Assembly (NCBI GenBank): GCA_964461045.1
Contig: CAYWSJ010000005.1
Coordinates: 1-57,127 of the forward strand
Source: JAGXLC01 sp964461045
GTDB taxonomy: Bacteria; Bacteroidota; Bacteroidia; Bacteroidales; UBA12077
Length of the DNA stretch: 57,127 bases
Reading direction: 5' to 3'
Below are positions 1-10,700 of the stretch, one piece after another (position 1 is the first letter of the stretch; each line of letters opens with the position of its first letter). The notes under the pieces were generated by a model. That model was not told the origin of the DNA and did no database searches. It was given only the letters and a program-made list of their open reading frames with translations. Both the position numbers and the translations under genes were made by a program.

Positions 1-1037
1 ACGATGAAAACAAACAGGAGCGCCCACCAAAGGGTTTCTGTCAGGTTTCCAATTGATTGTACAATTAATTCATCGGTATTCATAATTTCGAATACCTTCA
101 TATCTTCCGGAAGCTCTGTTTTGATCTCCTCGATTTTGTTCCTCACTGAAGAAGTAACTTTAAGTGTGTTGACACCCGACTGTTTTTGAACCATCAGGGC
201 AACTCCTCGTCCGTACTTGTTTCTTGCAAATTCATCTTTGTCTTTATAATCGTCAACGACAGTAGCTACATCGCTTAATCTAATAATATTTCCATTAAAA
301 TTAATCAGAGCAAGATTTCGTATATCATCCGTATTTTTGAATTTTGCAGGAATTTTTACAGAAAAATCATTGGGCCCTACTTTAATATTCCCCCCTGGAA
401 TACTGATGTTTTCTGCTTTAAGAATACTTGCTAATTCTTCAATAGCCAGGTTATAAGCATTTAATTTTTGAGGGTCCACTTGTATTTTTATTTCCCTTTC
501 CGGTTGTCCTACGTATATTATTGAACCCACTCCTTCCACTTTTTTAACAGGATTGGCTATTTCATCGTTGATGATATCATTAATCCCTTCATAATTCTCT
601 TCGGCTGTTATTCCATAAACCAGTACCGGGAATAGCGATGAATTTACTTTATAAATGATTGGTGAATTTGCGTCATCCGGTAAATCCCTCTTTTGTAGTT
701 CAATCAGATCCCTGGCATTGTTTGAGGCCTCAGAAATATCAGCGCCCCAGCTAAATTGTAATGCAATAAAGGATACGTTTTCTTTTGAGGTTGAAGTAAT
801 TTCTTTAAGATTTTCCGTTCCAGCCAACACCTCTTCCAATGGTTTGGTTACCTGCTCTTCAACTTCTTCTGCAGAAGCGCCGGGGTAAACCGTCATAACA
901 GTCAGGGTTGGAAGTTCCATCTCGGGCATGATATCCAGTGGGAGTCTATATAATGAGACCAGGCCAAACAAGAGGATTGCAAGGAAAGCCATTGTTGTGG
1001 CTATAGGTCTGTTAACTGCTAGTTTTGGTAATCTCAT
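1..1037 (-). CDS. RND-family efflux transporter, N-terminal part (cut by window edge)
   Basis: This is the inner-membrane pump of a tripartite RND efflux system, exporting small molecules by proton antiport. About 345 N-terminal residues are visible from the ATG at 1037 (MRLPKLAVNRPIATTM); the reading frame is open to the window edge, so the C-terminal two thirds are missing. Visible family marks are the first transmembrane helix near residues 12-30, the PGASAEEVE porter motif near residue 53, and the start of the second membrane region at the window edge (ALLFVF). The sequence resembles the multidrug (HAE1) type more than the metal (CzcA) type, but this is inference. It lies 11 bp downstream of the membrane-fusion gene and is the last visible gene of the tetR-tolC-mfp-rnd operon. 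Confidence 0.9.
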   Translation of the reverse strand, partial: MRLPKLAVNRPIATTMAFLAILLFGLVSLYRLPLDIMPEMELPTLTVMTVYPGASAEEVEEQVTKPLEEVLAGTENLKEITSTSKENVSFIALQFSWGADISEASNNARDLIELQKRDLPDDANSPIIYKVNSSLFPVLVYGITAEENYEGINDIINDEIANPVKKVEGVGSIIYVGQPEREIKIQVDPQKLNAYNLAIEELASILKAENISIPGGNIKVGPNDFSVKIPAKFKNTDDIRNLALINFNGNIIRLSDVATVVDDYKDKDEFARNKYGRGVALMVQKQSGVNTLKVTSSVRNKIEEIKTELPEDMKVFEIMNTDELIVQSIGNLTETLWWALLFVFI

Positions 1038-1048
1038 AAACTATAAAT

Positions 1049-2083
1049 TTATTTAATGGTTATTTTATCGCCGTCGTTGAGTTTATTTTTTCCGTGAACA
1101 ACAACCTTAACATTGCTTTGAATTCCTTTTACAGCTGTTTTATCTCCTTTGCTATAAAGCTTATTGATAGGTTTTTTAGATACTTTTCCGTTTTCAACCA
1201 CAAAAACATAATGATTTCCTGTTCCTGGTTGCCTGTAGATAGAATTCAGAGGAACGAAAACATCTGTTTTTTCCGGCATTTTAATAAATGTCTTTGCATA
1301 CATTCCCGGCTTAAATTTTCTTTCTTTATTGTTTATCATTATTTCAACTTCTCCTGTTCTGGTGGCAGTCGAAAGGATAGGTTTTATTTTACTTACCTTT
1401 CCATTGACAGGTTGCTCCGGGTAGGCATCAAAAACAACTTTTACTTCCCTGCCTTTTTTTACAAGTGGTATATCCTTTTCATTTACTTTTATTTTTATTT
1501 TTATTTTGCCGAGCTTCATAAGTTTTACAATGCCTGATGTATGTGAAAATCCTGGCTTCAGGCTTGGAGAGAACATAAAATTTTCTCCTTCTTCAACAAG
1601 ATAATCAACAATTGTACCTGAGAAAGGTGCCCTGATTTCACAGTTTTTCTTCATCATACGGGCTTTTGCCTTTGCTGCCTCATACTTTGCTTTCACATGA
1701 TCAAATTTTTGTTGGCTCACACTTCCTTTTTCTCTCAGTCTTTTCAGTCTTTCATAATCCTTTTTTAGTGTACTTTTTTCAGCAAGGGCCTGTGCATAGA
1801 GTTCAGCAGATAATTCCACGATTAACTGATCTTTTTTTACAAAATCACCTTCCTGAAAATGAATTTCTTCTACTCTCCCGGGCAGTGTGGTTCCCAGGTT
1901 GGCCTCTTTAAATGGCATGGCAGTACCGCTGTAAACTAGCTCAGGATTGTATGTTTTGCTTACTGCTCTTGCAGTTGTAACTGCTATTTTCTTTTCTTCC
2001 TTTTTCTTTTCTTCAGTCTTTTGCTGGTTATTGCATCCCGCAATTACCAAAGCTACTGTGAGGGGAATAATTAGTTTTTTCAT
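1049..2083 (-). CDS. Efflux RND transporter periplasmic adaptor (membrane-fusion) lipoprotein
   Basis: This 344-residue protein links the RND pump to the TolC channel across the periplasm. The N-terminus is a lipoprotein signal (MKKLIIPLTVALVIAGCNN) with the lipobox ending at Cys17, followed by a charged Lys/Glu linker. The lipoyl/barrel-sandwich halves sit around residues 60-85 (LPGRVEEIHFQEGDFVKKDQ) and 150-165 (IRAPFSGTIVDYLVEEGE), with a short alpha-hairpin between them (about 90-140). The beta-barrel and membrane-proximal domains follow. Its length is normal for the family. It lies 2 bp downstream of the tolC stop, so translation is probably coupled. Confidence 0.93.
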   Translation of the reverse strand: MKKLIIPLTVALVIAGCNNQQKTEEKKKEEKKIAVTTARAVSKTYNPELVYSGTAMPFKEANLGTTLPGRVEEIHFQEGDFVKKDQLIVELSAELYAQALAEKSTLKKDYERLKRLREKGSVSQQKFDHVKAKYEAAKAKARMMKKNCEIRAPFSGTIVDYLVEEGENFMFSPSLKPGFSHTSGIVKLMKLGKIKIKIKVNEKDIPLVKKGREVKVVFDAYPEQPVNGKVSKIKPILSTATRTGEVEIMINNKERKFKPGMYAKTFIKMPEKTDVFVPLNSIYRQPGTGNHYVFVVENGKVSKKPINKLYSKGDKTAVKGIQSNVKVVVHGKNKLNDGDKITIK

Positions 2084-2085
2084 AT

Positions 2086-3585
2086 TTAATTATTTTCATT
2101 GTTTACCATTGAATCAATTCGGCCCGATGCTTTCATTAGTTTTGTTTCATTCAGTTTAAATTCAGTTTTAGCTTCAATATAATTGGTGTATGCTTCCTGC
2201 CAGCTGCTTTGTGCTTCCAGAACATCCGCTATTTTACCAATTCCTTCTTTATAATTGTCCTTGGTCATTTCCAGATTTTCTTCAGCCTGTGCAAGAGAAG
2301 TCTCTGTCATTTCTATTTTTTTTATTGCTTCATTATATTTGAATATGGCTTTTTTTACTTCAAGAGAGACCAGTTCTTTTGTTTCCTCAAGCTTTTCCTG
2401 TGCAGCTTTTCGATAATGTTTTGCTGCATTTAAGGTATGTTTCTTATCACCAAAGTGGAAAATGGGAATGTTAACCATCACGCCTACTGTCCAGTCAGCC
2501 CCGAATTCCTCTTCAAAGCCATTGTAAGGATTTGGATTTGTAAAATTGTAACTTGCTTTTACTCCAATATTCGGAAGATATCTCGACAGCATAAGTTTTT
2601 CTCCGGTTTTTGCTACTTTAACGCCTTTGTTTAGTGCATTTAGTTCTGGTCTTTGCTCCATGGCTGTGCTTAGGTATTTGTCAGGGTTGTTGAGTTGATA
2701 AATATTTCCTAATGAATCCGCCAGCCGGAAGGTAGTATCCAGAGGAAAGCCAACTGTCTGATTAAGAGCCATTCTGGATAGTTTTAATCCGTTTTTGGCT
2801 TTTAAGAGTTTTAGTTCGATATTGTTCTTCTTTACTTTTACTTTCATTACATCATTGCTGGTGATAATACCTTCCTTTTGAAGGTTTTTCAGATCAACTA
2901 ATAAAGTATCGACACGTTTAAGGTAATCTTTTACCATTTTTACTTTTTCTTTGAGAGAAATGACTTTCCAGTATTTTTCATCTGTTTCCAGAATAACCTC
3001 AGATTCACTTACATTCTTTTTTGCTTCCATCATTTGCTCTCCATATTTGGCCATCTTATAAGTGTTTCTTATTTTTCCTCCCATATAAATAGGTTGGGTA
3101 AAGCCAACACTCCCGAAAAATACATTTTTTATATCCAGGGTTGCCTGATCCTTTGGAAGATATGCATAATTTTCAAAAAGAGGTTCACCTGTTTGTGGGT
3201 CTTCTACCGGGATGGGTATTCCGTTAAAATCTTTTGTGACAAATGTTTCTTCGACAAGCCCGGGGTTTGTGGAAGGATCCAGAATCTCAAAACCATTTTG
3301 ATAGACCTCACTAGGTACTACCGGTAAAAAAATGTCTTCACTCAGCATTTGTATTTTTTTATTCATCCGCATATATCCGCCATTGAAACTAAAATTAGGA
3401 TAAAACTGGGTTTTTGTTGATTTTTTAATTGCTTCAACAGCGTATTGATTTTCCTGGGCAATTTTGATTTTTTTGTTATGCTTAAGAGCAAGTTTCCTGC
3501 ATTCTTCCAGCGTCATCTTTTTTTGACCTGTACTTAGAATCGTTATAAGCATTAACAAAAAAGTGAATGTGGTCTTCTTTTTCAT
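2086..3585 (-). CDS. TolC-family outer-membrane efflux protein
   Basis: This is the outer-membrane channel of the efflux system, about 499 residues. I chose the ATG at 3585, which gives a clean signal peptide (MKKKTTFTFLLMLITILSTGQ); an upstream TTG at 3609 would add eight charged residues. The protein shows the two-fold repeated TolC layout: long helical stretches rich in Ala, Lys and Glu, with conserved short segments such as GGYMR and GFTQPIYMGG in the first half and GVMVNIPIFHFGDKK in the second. The C-terminal half ends with the typical ENYKEGIGKIADVLEAQ-like segment before the last helix. It is the second gene of the operon, 27 bp after tetR. Confidence 0.92.
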   Translation of the reverse strand: MKKKTTFTFLLMLITILSTGQKKMTLEECRKLALKHNKKIKIAQENQYAVEAIKKSTKTQFYPNFSFNGGYMRMNKKIQMLSEDIFLPVVPSEVYQNGFEILDPSTNPGLVEETFVTKDFNGIPIPVEDPQTGEPLFENYAYLPKDQATLDIKNVFFGSVGFTQPIYMGGKIRNTYKMAKYGEQMMEAKKNVSESEVILETDEKYWKVISLKEKVKMVKDYLKRVDTLLVDLKNLQKEGIITSNDVMKVKVKKNNIELKLLKAKNGLKLSRMALNQTVGFPLDTTFRLADSLGNIYQLNNPDKYLSTAMEQRPELNALNKGVKVAKTGEKLMLSRYLPNIGVKASYNFTNPNPYNGFEEEFGADWTVGVMVNIPIFHFGDKKHTLNAAKHYRKAAQEKLEETKELVSLEVKKAIFKYNEAIKKIEMTETSLAQAEENLEMTKDNYKEGIGKIADVLEAQSSWQEAYTNYIEAKTEFKLNETKLMKASGRIDSMVNNENN

Positions 3586-3612
3586 TCTTATCTCTTTTTT
3601 TATTTTCAAAAA

Positions 3613-4206
3613 TTATTGGTTGACTATTCCATAAAATAAGATGTCCAACAGTCCATCAACTCTGCTTTTCAGATGCTCCATCGGATAGTCATTTTTTATA
3701 AATAACGGGACTTCCAGTCCTTTCATAGCTGTAACAATTGCCATGGCTGTTAGCTCTCTTTCCTTTAAAGAAAATACTTTCTTTTCCTCTCCTTCTTTAA
3801 GGATATTTTCAATTGTCTGGTGTTCTTCTTTATCATATTCTTCTCTGATTTCTTCTACAAATGACAAATTTTTTAAATAGTCATTTCTAAGTGCTTCATT
3901 AAAATTCACGAAATTCTTCATAAATCTCATTCGCAGGAGAACATAATTTCTGAGTTTTTCTTTCGGATGCATTTCTGCATTAATAACCTTAGTTTCAATT
4001 TCTTTTTTTAAATCTTCAGCCTCTTTGTCAATTACAGCCTTAAAAATTTCTTCTTTACTTTTGAAATAATAATAGATTGAGCTTTTCCCTTTTCCCAGCG
4101 CCTGGGCAATGTCATCAACAGTAGTTTTTTTAAAACCGAACTTGCTGAAAATTCTGGTGGCAATGTTTATGATCTTATCTTTTATAGAATTTTTTTTAGC
4201 ACTCAT
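3613..4206 (-). CDS. TetR/AcrR-family transcriptional regulator
   Basis: This is a 197-residue TetR-type repressor and the first gene of the efflux operon. The start is taken at the ATG at 4206 (MSAKKNSIKDK); an upstream in-frame TTG at 4242 would place coding sequence over the operator and promoter, so it is unlikely. The N-terminal helix-turn-helix is clear: IATRIFSKFGFKKTTVDDIA, then GKGKSSIYYYFKSKEEIF. The rest is a divergent helical ligand-binding domain. An 8-bp-arm palindrome at 4223-4244 overlaps the -7 element of a well-matched promoter just upstream, so autorepression of the whole operon is the simplest reading. The ligand cannot be predicted. Confidence 0.92.
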   Translation of the reverse strand: MSAKKNSIKDKIINIATRIFSKFGFKKTTVDDIAQALGKGKSSIYYYFKSKEEIFKAVIDKEAEDLKKEIETKVINAEMHPKEKLRNYVLLRMRFMKNFVNFNEALRNDYLKNLSFVEEIREEYDKEEHQTIENILKEGEEKKVFSLKERELTAMAIVTAMKGLEVPLFIKNDYPMEHLKSRVDGLLDILFYGIVNQ

Positions 4207-4222
4207 AAATTGAAAATTTGAC

Positions 4223-4244
4223 TTTTGAACTCGAATGTTCAAAA
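4223..4244. promoter_or_regulatory. Candidate TetR operator (8-bp arms, 6-bp spacer)
   Basis: The sequence is TTTTGAAC, six bases, then GTTCAAAA: a perfect 8-bp inverted repeat, 22 bp in total, centred 28 bp before the tetR ATG. It covers the -7 element (4240-4247) and the expected transcription start of the tetR promoter. The size and place are typical of TetR operators; binding itself is inferred. A lone half-site GTTCAA occurs further upstream near 4305. Confidence 0.65.
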
Positions 4245-4271
4245 ATACAAAAATAATTATTGCAAATCAAA
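4240..4271 (-). promoter_or_regulatory. Promoter of the tetR-tolC-mfp-rnd operon
   Basis: On the minus strand TTTG (4271-4268) is followed after 20 bp by TATTTTTG (4247-4240), an exact match to the Bacteroidota housekeeping promoter TTTG-N19..21-TAnnTTTG. A second exact TATTTTTG lies directly upstream at 4255-4248. The predicted start is near 4233, giving a leader of about 27 nt to the tetR ATG. Confidence 0.6.
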
Positions 4272-4384
4272 TTATTCGACTATTTTTTTCTAAAAGTCAA
4301 AAAATGTTCAATTAAGCTTAATGTTATCTTTTTTATTCTTAACGGTTTATAAAAGATAAGGATTAATAAAGAAAAATATTAGAT

Positions 4385-4492
4385 ATGGAAATAATTGAGA
4401 TTTTTAATCTAATGATAACAGCTCTTAACCGTATGCAAATAACCGTTAATCAAATAGCTTTAACTATCCGGGGGCTGGTTTATCCTTTCTAA
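4385..4492 (+). CDS. Possible 35-residue small protein
   Basis: An ATG-to-TAA frame of 36 codons begins MEIIEIFNLMITALNRMQIT and ends in GLVYPF. It is largely aliphatic and could form one amphipathic or membrane helix. No Shine-Dalgarno sequence is seen, but these are rare in this genome. There is no homology evidence, and a frame this short occurs often by chance. I list it only because the gap is long and has no other explanation. Confidence 0.15.
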   Translation: MEIIEIFNLMITALNRMQITVNQIALTIRGLVYPF

Positions 4493-4563
4493 ATTACAGT
4501 AACTAAGTTTATACTATCTTATAAAAAAAATGTTTCATATTTATTAAGAATTTTTATTATTAC

Positions 4564-4571
4564 TATATTTG
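4564..4571 (+). promoter_or_regulatory. Candidate -7 element for the giant T9SS protein operon
   Basis: TATATTTG matches TAnnTTTG exactly, but no TTTG lies at the expected distance upstream. If it is used, the leader would be about 185 nt and would include the inverted repeat at 4645-4668. Support is weak. Confidence 0.25.
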
Positions 4572-4644
4572 AAAGCTAATAAAAGAGCTACAATAATTAA
4601 GACTTAGGCTTTTAAATTACTCATGGTACTTGAATAAAATGAAG

Positions 4645-4668
4645 TTCAAACTTTTGATAGAGTTTGAA
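4645..4668. repeat. 8-bp inverted repeat upstream of the giant protein gene
   Basis: TTCAAACT, eight bases, then AGTTTGAA form a perfect inverted repeat 95 bp before the start codon. It could be a protein-binding site or a leader hairpin. It shares GTTCAA on one side with the TetR operator, but the other half differs, so I do not assign it to TetR. Confidence 0.3.
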
Positions 4669-4762
4669 TAAGCTTTTAATAATACATTATAAGAAAATAA
4701 GTTAGAGAATAATTATCGCTACATGTATTAAGAACTGTAATTCAATTAAATAAGTGTTTGCA

Positions 4763-7700
4763 ATGAAAAAATTACTCGTATTTTTCTTCGTCCTTTATGC
4801 TTTTTATGTGAATGGTCAGGAAGGGACCAAGCAATTAATGCCCAATTCATCGGATCGATTATGGTTAGAGATAAATTGCTCCGGGAAAGAATTTGCTACA
4901 TATGGCGCCCCGGATAAAAGCAGGTTGTATGTCTATCTGAACGCAGGGGAGACTATGTACTTTGGTATGAAAATAGCAGATTACAGTTGGTGGGATATAG
5001 AGAACTATAATACAGCTTACTTTAGGGTACGTAATGAATCTGGTTCAGTAGTATATTCAGAAACTGAAATTCCTGGTTCCGGGGAAACCGGTTATGTTTC
5101 TACTTATGACCAGGCTGTTACAGGACCCAACGGAGCAATAATTAACAATACAACAATTACAGGAGGATACACCCCTCTTTCATTTACAGCTCCTACATCA
5201 GGGAATTATTATTTTGAATTTATCTCCAGAGATTATTATGGTAACAGGGATGATAATGACCGTTTTGCCTTTGAATTTTTTGATGCTACAGTTACAAGAA
5301 ATGATACAGTAATAACCAATCCGGGTGAGCCCAATAAATCTGCAGGAAGACTTTGGTCTAAAGGCTGGGCGCTGACAAACACCAGTTTTGTTGATTACCC
5401 GGCCAAAGTGTATTTTTATGTTTTTACTTCTGATGAATTTGTCAATAAAATACAATATCAAATGAAGCCATATTCTTTTGATTTTGTCTCGAATTCATTT
5501 GGTGTGGATAATTCTTCTTCTCTTAATGTTATTGAAAAAGCTCAGAGTCAGGATGGGAATCAAACAGGTTCTTCGGATATTTCTGAATACAGAATATTTT
5601 TGAATGACCCGGATCGTGGTGTTTGGAAAACAACAGCACTCCCACCTCCAGAAGTAAAAGTCTGGTATGAAGATCAGTTAATTTATGATTACGATTATAT
5701 GAGGGAACCTCAAATGTTAGAAATTGAGCTCGATACACTTCCCCTGGAAAAGAATATGCCTTCTTGTTCTTATTCAAGTGTAACCATATTTACGATCGAA
5801 ACAAATGTAGCTGGTTTTACAACAATTTTACTGGATATTGATGGGAATGGATATTCCACAGCAGGGAATGACAGGGTTTTACATCAGGAATTGAAAAAAG
5901 GAAGGAATTATATTTTATGGAATTTCAGGAATGATAACGGAGATGTTGTATCTAACGGACCTGTATCTGCAACAGCTACTTTTTACGGGAGAGGTGCAAC
6001 CAATTTCCCTTTGTATGATGTGGAAACACTAAGTGGAGTGTCCACAAAGACTAAACGGCCTTTTAATAAATTATGTCCTACTTTATACTGGGATGACAGT
6101 CAGATTTCTGATTGGGGAGATGATGCAGGAACTGGCTCTATGGACGAAACTGAACAGAGACAGTTGACTTATGGCTCTACCGAAGTGCCGAGAGTATGGG
6201 CTTTTAACGATGATAAAGAATGGAGTGAACACAATGGGAATATGAATACAATGAACGCCTGGTATAATGCAATTGATCTTGGAAGACCTCATATTGATTA
6301 TAATATTATCACAAGTGATACTCTGTGTGTCAATGGAAGTCGTCCTATGATAGCAGATGTTCATGTAGATACGACTAAAAATGATCCCATTGTTTTTTTT
6401 GCATCTGATTTTACCAGCAAATTTTCGGATCCTTTTGATAATCCCTTAACAAGTATTCAAGTATTATCTTTACCAGATCATGGTACTCTTGAGCTAAACA
6501 GCAGCCCAGTAAATATTGGAGATAATGTTGATGTAAGCCAGATTTCAAACCTTACATTTACCCCTGAAACTGACTGGACAGGAGAAACTACCTTCTTGTG
6601 GAATGGTACCAATGGGACTTATAGTGCCGAAGAGAGTGATACTGTACATTTGTTTATTAATACACCTCCTGATATTTCACACATAGGAGATACCTCAATT
6701 TGTACGGATAACGATCTACAGATACAATTTACAGTAGATGATGCAGATGATATTCATGATCCCGAAGATATTGATGTTATTGCTTATTCTAATAACCTGA
6801 ATGTTGTACCAAATTCGGGTATTGAAGTAACAGGAACAGGAGCTACAAGAACCTTAACGGTACAGCCATTTGGAATTAAATCGGGGTATACAATAATATA
6901 TTTGCAAGCATACGACGGAGTTACATCAATAATTGAACAGTTTGCTATTAAGATGTCTCCATCCCTTGAGTTTATTGGCGATACAACTGTATGTGCAGGC
7001 TCAGAGTTAGAATTAACAGCAGTGGAAATTGGAGCCGATTCATACATCTGGGAACGTAACGGAACAGTACTGGGCACAGAAAGAACTTATACCGATCCTG
7101 CTCTTTATGCACATGAAACAGGTACCTACACTTTAACTATTGTAAAAGGAGAATGTACTTCCTCCAGGGATTTTACTGTTTCTATTTCTCCTATTGTTAC
7201 TTTTACAGGAGATACTGACCTGTGTGTAGGAGAGAATCTTTCATTAAGTGCTGATGAAACAACAGCGGATGAATATCGCTGGGAAAGAGGAGGCTATGAG
7301 GTGGGAACATCCAAGGTGCTAAACATTAACGATTTAGAACTTAGTGATGCAGGGAATGACTATACTTTATATGTAAGAAAAGAAGGCTGTGAGAATACTT
7401 CTGATCCTTTTACTATTTCTGTAATTGAAAATACTGATACCACCTTAACGGTTACTGGCTGTACAGTGAATCTGGGAGAAGATGGAACTGTTACTATTGG
7501 GAATTCTGATAATGGAATTGTCTACAACGCTTATATTGCAAGTAACCTCGTAGCTACGGGTGTTGGAACAGGATCTGATCTTACTATAACAATTCCAGCT
7601 GCTGACTTGAATATTGGTGATAACATTGTGACAATTACTGCGGATAACGGCAATTGTATAGTAGATATGGTGGAAGAAGCCAATGTACATGTGAATGTTG

Positions 7701-10700
7701 TACCTCTTGCAGAAGATGACATGGCTACGACTGATGAAGATACTGAAGTGACCGTAGATGTACTGGATAATGACAGTGGCCTGGATGACGGTGGACTTAA
7801 TATTACCGTAGAAACCCCACCTCAGAATGGAAGCGTTACTAGTATTGGTTACAGTACTATTACTTATCAACCTGATCAGGACTTTTTTGGAAACGACAGC
7901 TTGGTTTACCAGGTTTGTGATGCCGATGGAGATTGTGATCAGGCAAAAGTTTACTTTACAGTTAATCCGGTTGATGATAATCCTGTAGCAAACGATGATT
8001 CTGAAACCACCAATGAAGATACCCCGGTTACTTTAAATATACTGGATAATGATACAGGTTTGGATGATGGTCTCACTGTAACAATTAATACAGATGTATC
8101 TGACGGAAATACAGCGGTGAACCCCGATAATACTGTTACTTATACACCGAATACTGATTTTAACGGCACGGATAGTTTTACATACACAGTTGAAGATGAA
8201 GATGGAGATTCTGATAATGCAACAGCAGAGATTTCTGTTATTCCTGTAGATGATAGCCCTGTGGCAAATGACGATACGGATTTTACAAATGAAGACACTG
8301 ATGTTACAACGCATGTGCTTGATAATGACTCAGGTCTGGGAGACGGTGGCCTTAATGTAACAATAGTGAATGATGCCAGCAATGGGACAACAGTTGTTAA
8401 TGGTGACAATTCAATAACTTATAGTCCTTCTCCTGATTATAACGGTCCTGAAAGCATAACCTACCAGGTATGTGATGTGGATGGTGATTGCGATAATGCA
8501 ACCCTGGATATAACCGTAAATCCTGTCGACGATGTGCCGAATGCGATTGATGACAATGCAACAACAAATGAAGATACAGATGTTACAGTTGATGTAATAA
8601 GCAATGATGAGAACCTGGGAGACGGAGGACTAAGCGTTGCAATTAACAATAATCCTTCAAATGGAATTGTCGTTGTAAACGCTGATAACACAATAACATA
8701 TACTCCGAATGCTGATTTTAACGGTTCTGATAGTTTTGAATATCAGTTATGTGATGCAGACAGTGATTGTGATATCGCAACTGTGACAGTTAATGTCAGT
8801 CCGACTGATGATATCCCCGTAGCCAACGATGATGCAGCTTCTACAAACGAAGATGAAAGTGTTGATGTGGATGTATTAAGTAATGATGAAGGATTGGGTG
8901 ATGGAGGACTTACCTTGTCTGTTACAACAGCTGCAAATCATGGTACTGCTGTAGTAAATGGAAGTACAATAACCTATACGCCTGATCCTGATTTTTCGGG
9001 TTCAGATGAGTTCACTTACCAGGTTTGTGATGGTGATCCAACTCCTGATTGTGATAATGCAACCGTATCAATAAGTGTGAGTTCCGTAGATGATACTCCT
9101 GATGCAGTTAATGATTCAGAATCAACTGATGAAGATACAGAAGTAACATTTAATGTGCTGAGTAATGATAACGGATTAGGCGATGGTGGTTTAACTGTTA
9201 CAATAGAAAGCAATGCCAGCCATGGAACTGCATCTGTGAATGGAGATAACACAATTACCTATACTCCTGATGCTAATTATTTTGGTTCTGATAGTTTTGA
9301 CTACCAGGTATGTGACGGAGATAATGATTGTAGTATTGCTACGGTTGACATGACAGTTAACCCGGTGGATGACATACCTGTTGCTTCTGATGATGCCGAG
9401 TCTACCAACCAGGATACTGAGGTTACATTTAGTGTATTGAACAATGATTCAGGCCTGGGAGACGGGGATCTCTCTGTTACAGTAACTGATGCCCCAGACC
9501 ATGGCACTGCAGTGGTAAACGGAGATAATACAATTACTTATACTCCTGATCCAGGTTATGCTGGTTCGGATGAATTTATTTACGAGGTTTGTGATGGTGA
9601 TGCAACACCGGATTGCGACAATGCTGTTGTTACCATGACAATCGATGATACCGATGATTTCCCTGTGGCAAATGATGATACTCAAACCACAGATGAGGAT
9701 AATAGTGTGAATGTGGATGTTCTGGATAATGATACTGGTCTTGAAGATGGCGGACTGAGCGTTGCAGTTACTGCGAATCCTTCAAATGGAACTGCTACAG
9801 TCAATCCTGACAATACAATAACTTATACCCCGGATGAAAATTATAATGGCCCGGACAACTTTGACTATGAAGTATGCGATGCCGATGGCGATTGTGATAA
9901 TGCCAATGTTGATATTACAGTTGCTTCTGTTGATGATATTCCAGTTGCCAATGCAGATGGAACGTCTACTGATGAAGATACTGATGTTACAATTGATGTT
10001 TTGGCTAATGATGCCGGTTTAGGGGATGGTGTAAACACTGTTAACATAGTTACAAATCCTGTAAACGGAACAGCTAATGTGAATGCAGGCAGTAATACAA
10101 TCACTTATAGCCCGAATACCGATTTTTATGGTTCAGACAGTCTGGAATATGAAATTTGTGATACTGATGGAGATTGTGATACTGCAACGGTAACCATAAG
10201 TGTGAATTCAGTAAATGATATTCCTGTGGCAAATGATGATAATGCTTCAACAGCTGAAGATACGGATGTTACAGTCAATGTCTTATCAAACGATAATGGT
10301 TTAGGAGACGGAGGGTTAAGTGTAAATATCACTGCACAACCAACCCATGGAACAGTTTCTGTAAATGGTGATAATACAATTACTTATACACCTGAAACAG
10401 ATTATAACGGTTCGGATAGTTTTACCTACCAGGTTTGCGATGTGAATGATGATTGTGATGAGGCGGTTGTAGATATTTCCATTAGTGCCGAAAATGATGA
10501 ACCTGATGCTATTTCTGACTCTGAATCTACTAATGAAGATACCGATGTAACCATTTCTGTTCTTGATAATGATACAGGACTCGGCGATGGTGGAATCGAC
10601 GTAACAATCAATACAGACCCTGCCAACGGGAGCGTTGTAGCAAATGCAGACAATACAATAACTTACACCCCGGCAACTGATTATAATGGTTCTGATAGTT

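Larger units (their letters stand above)
4207..4762. other. Divergent intergenic region between tetR and the giant secreted-protein gene
   Basis: This 556-bp, very AT-rich gap separates two divergent transcription units. Besides the tetR promoter and operator it holds a possible 35-codon frame (4385-4492), an exact TATATTTG -7-like element (4564-4571) on the plus strand, an 8-bp inverted repeat (4645-4668), and a spaced 9-bp inverted pair TTAACGGTT (4339-4347) / AACCGTTAA (4441-4449). No known riboswitch or RNA fold was recognised. Confidence 0.6.

Noticed and set aside
4645..4668. Second TetR operator ahead of the giant gene
   Set aside because: Only one half resembles the tetR operator; the arms and spacer differ.
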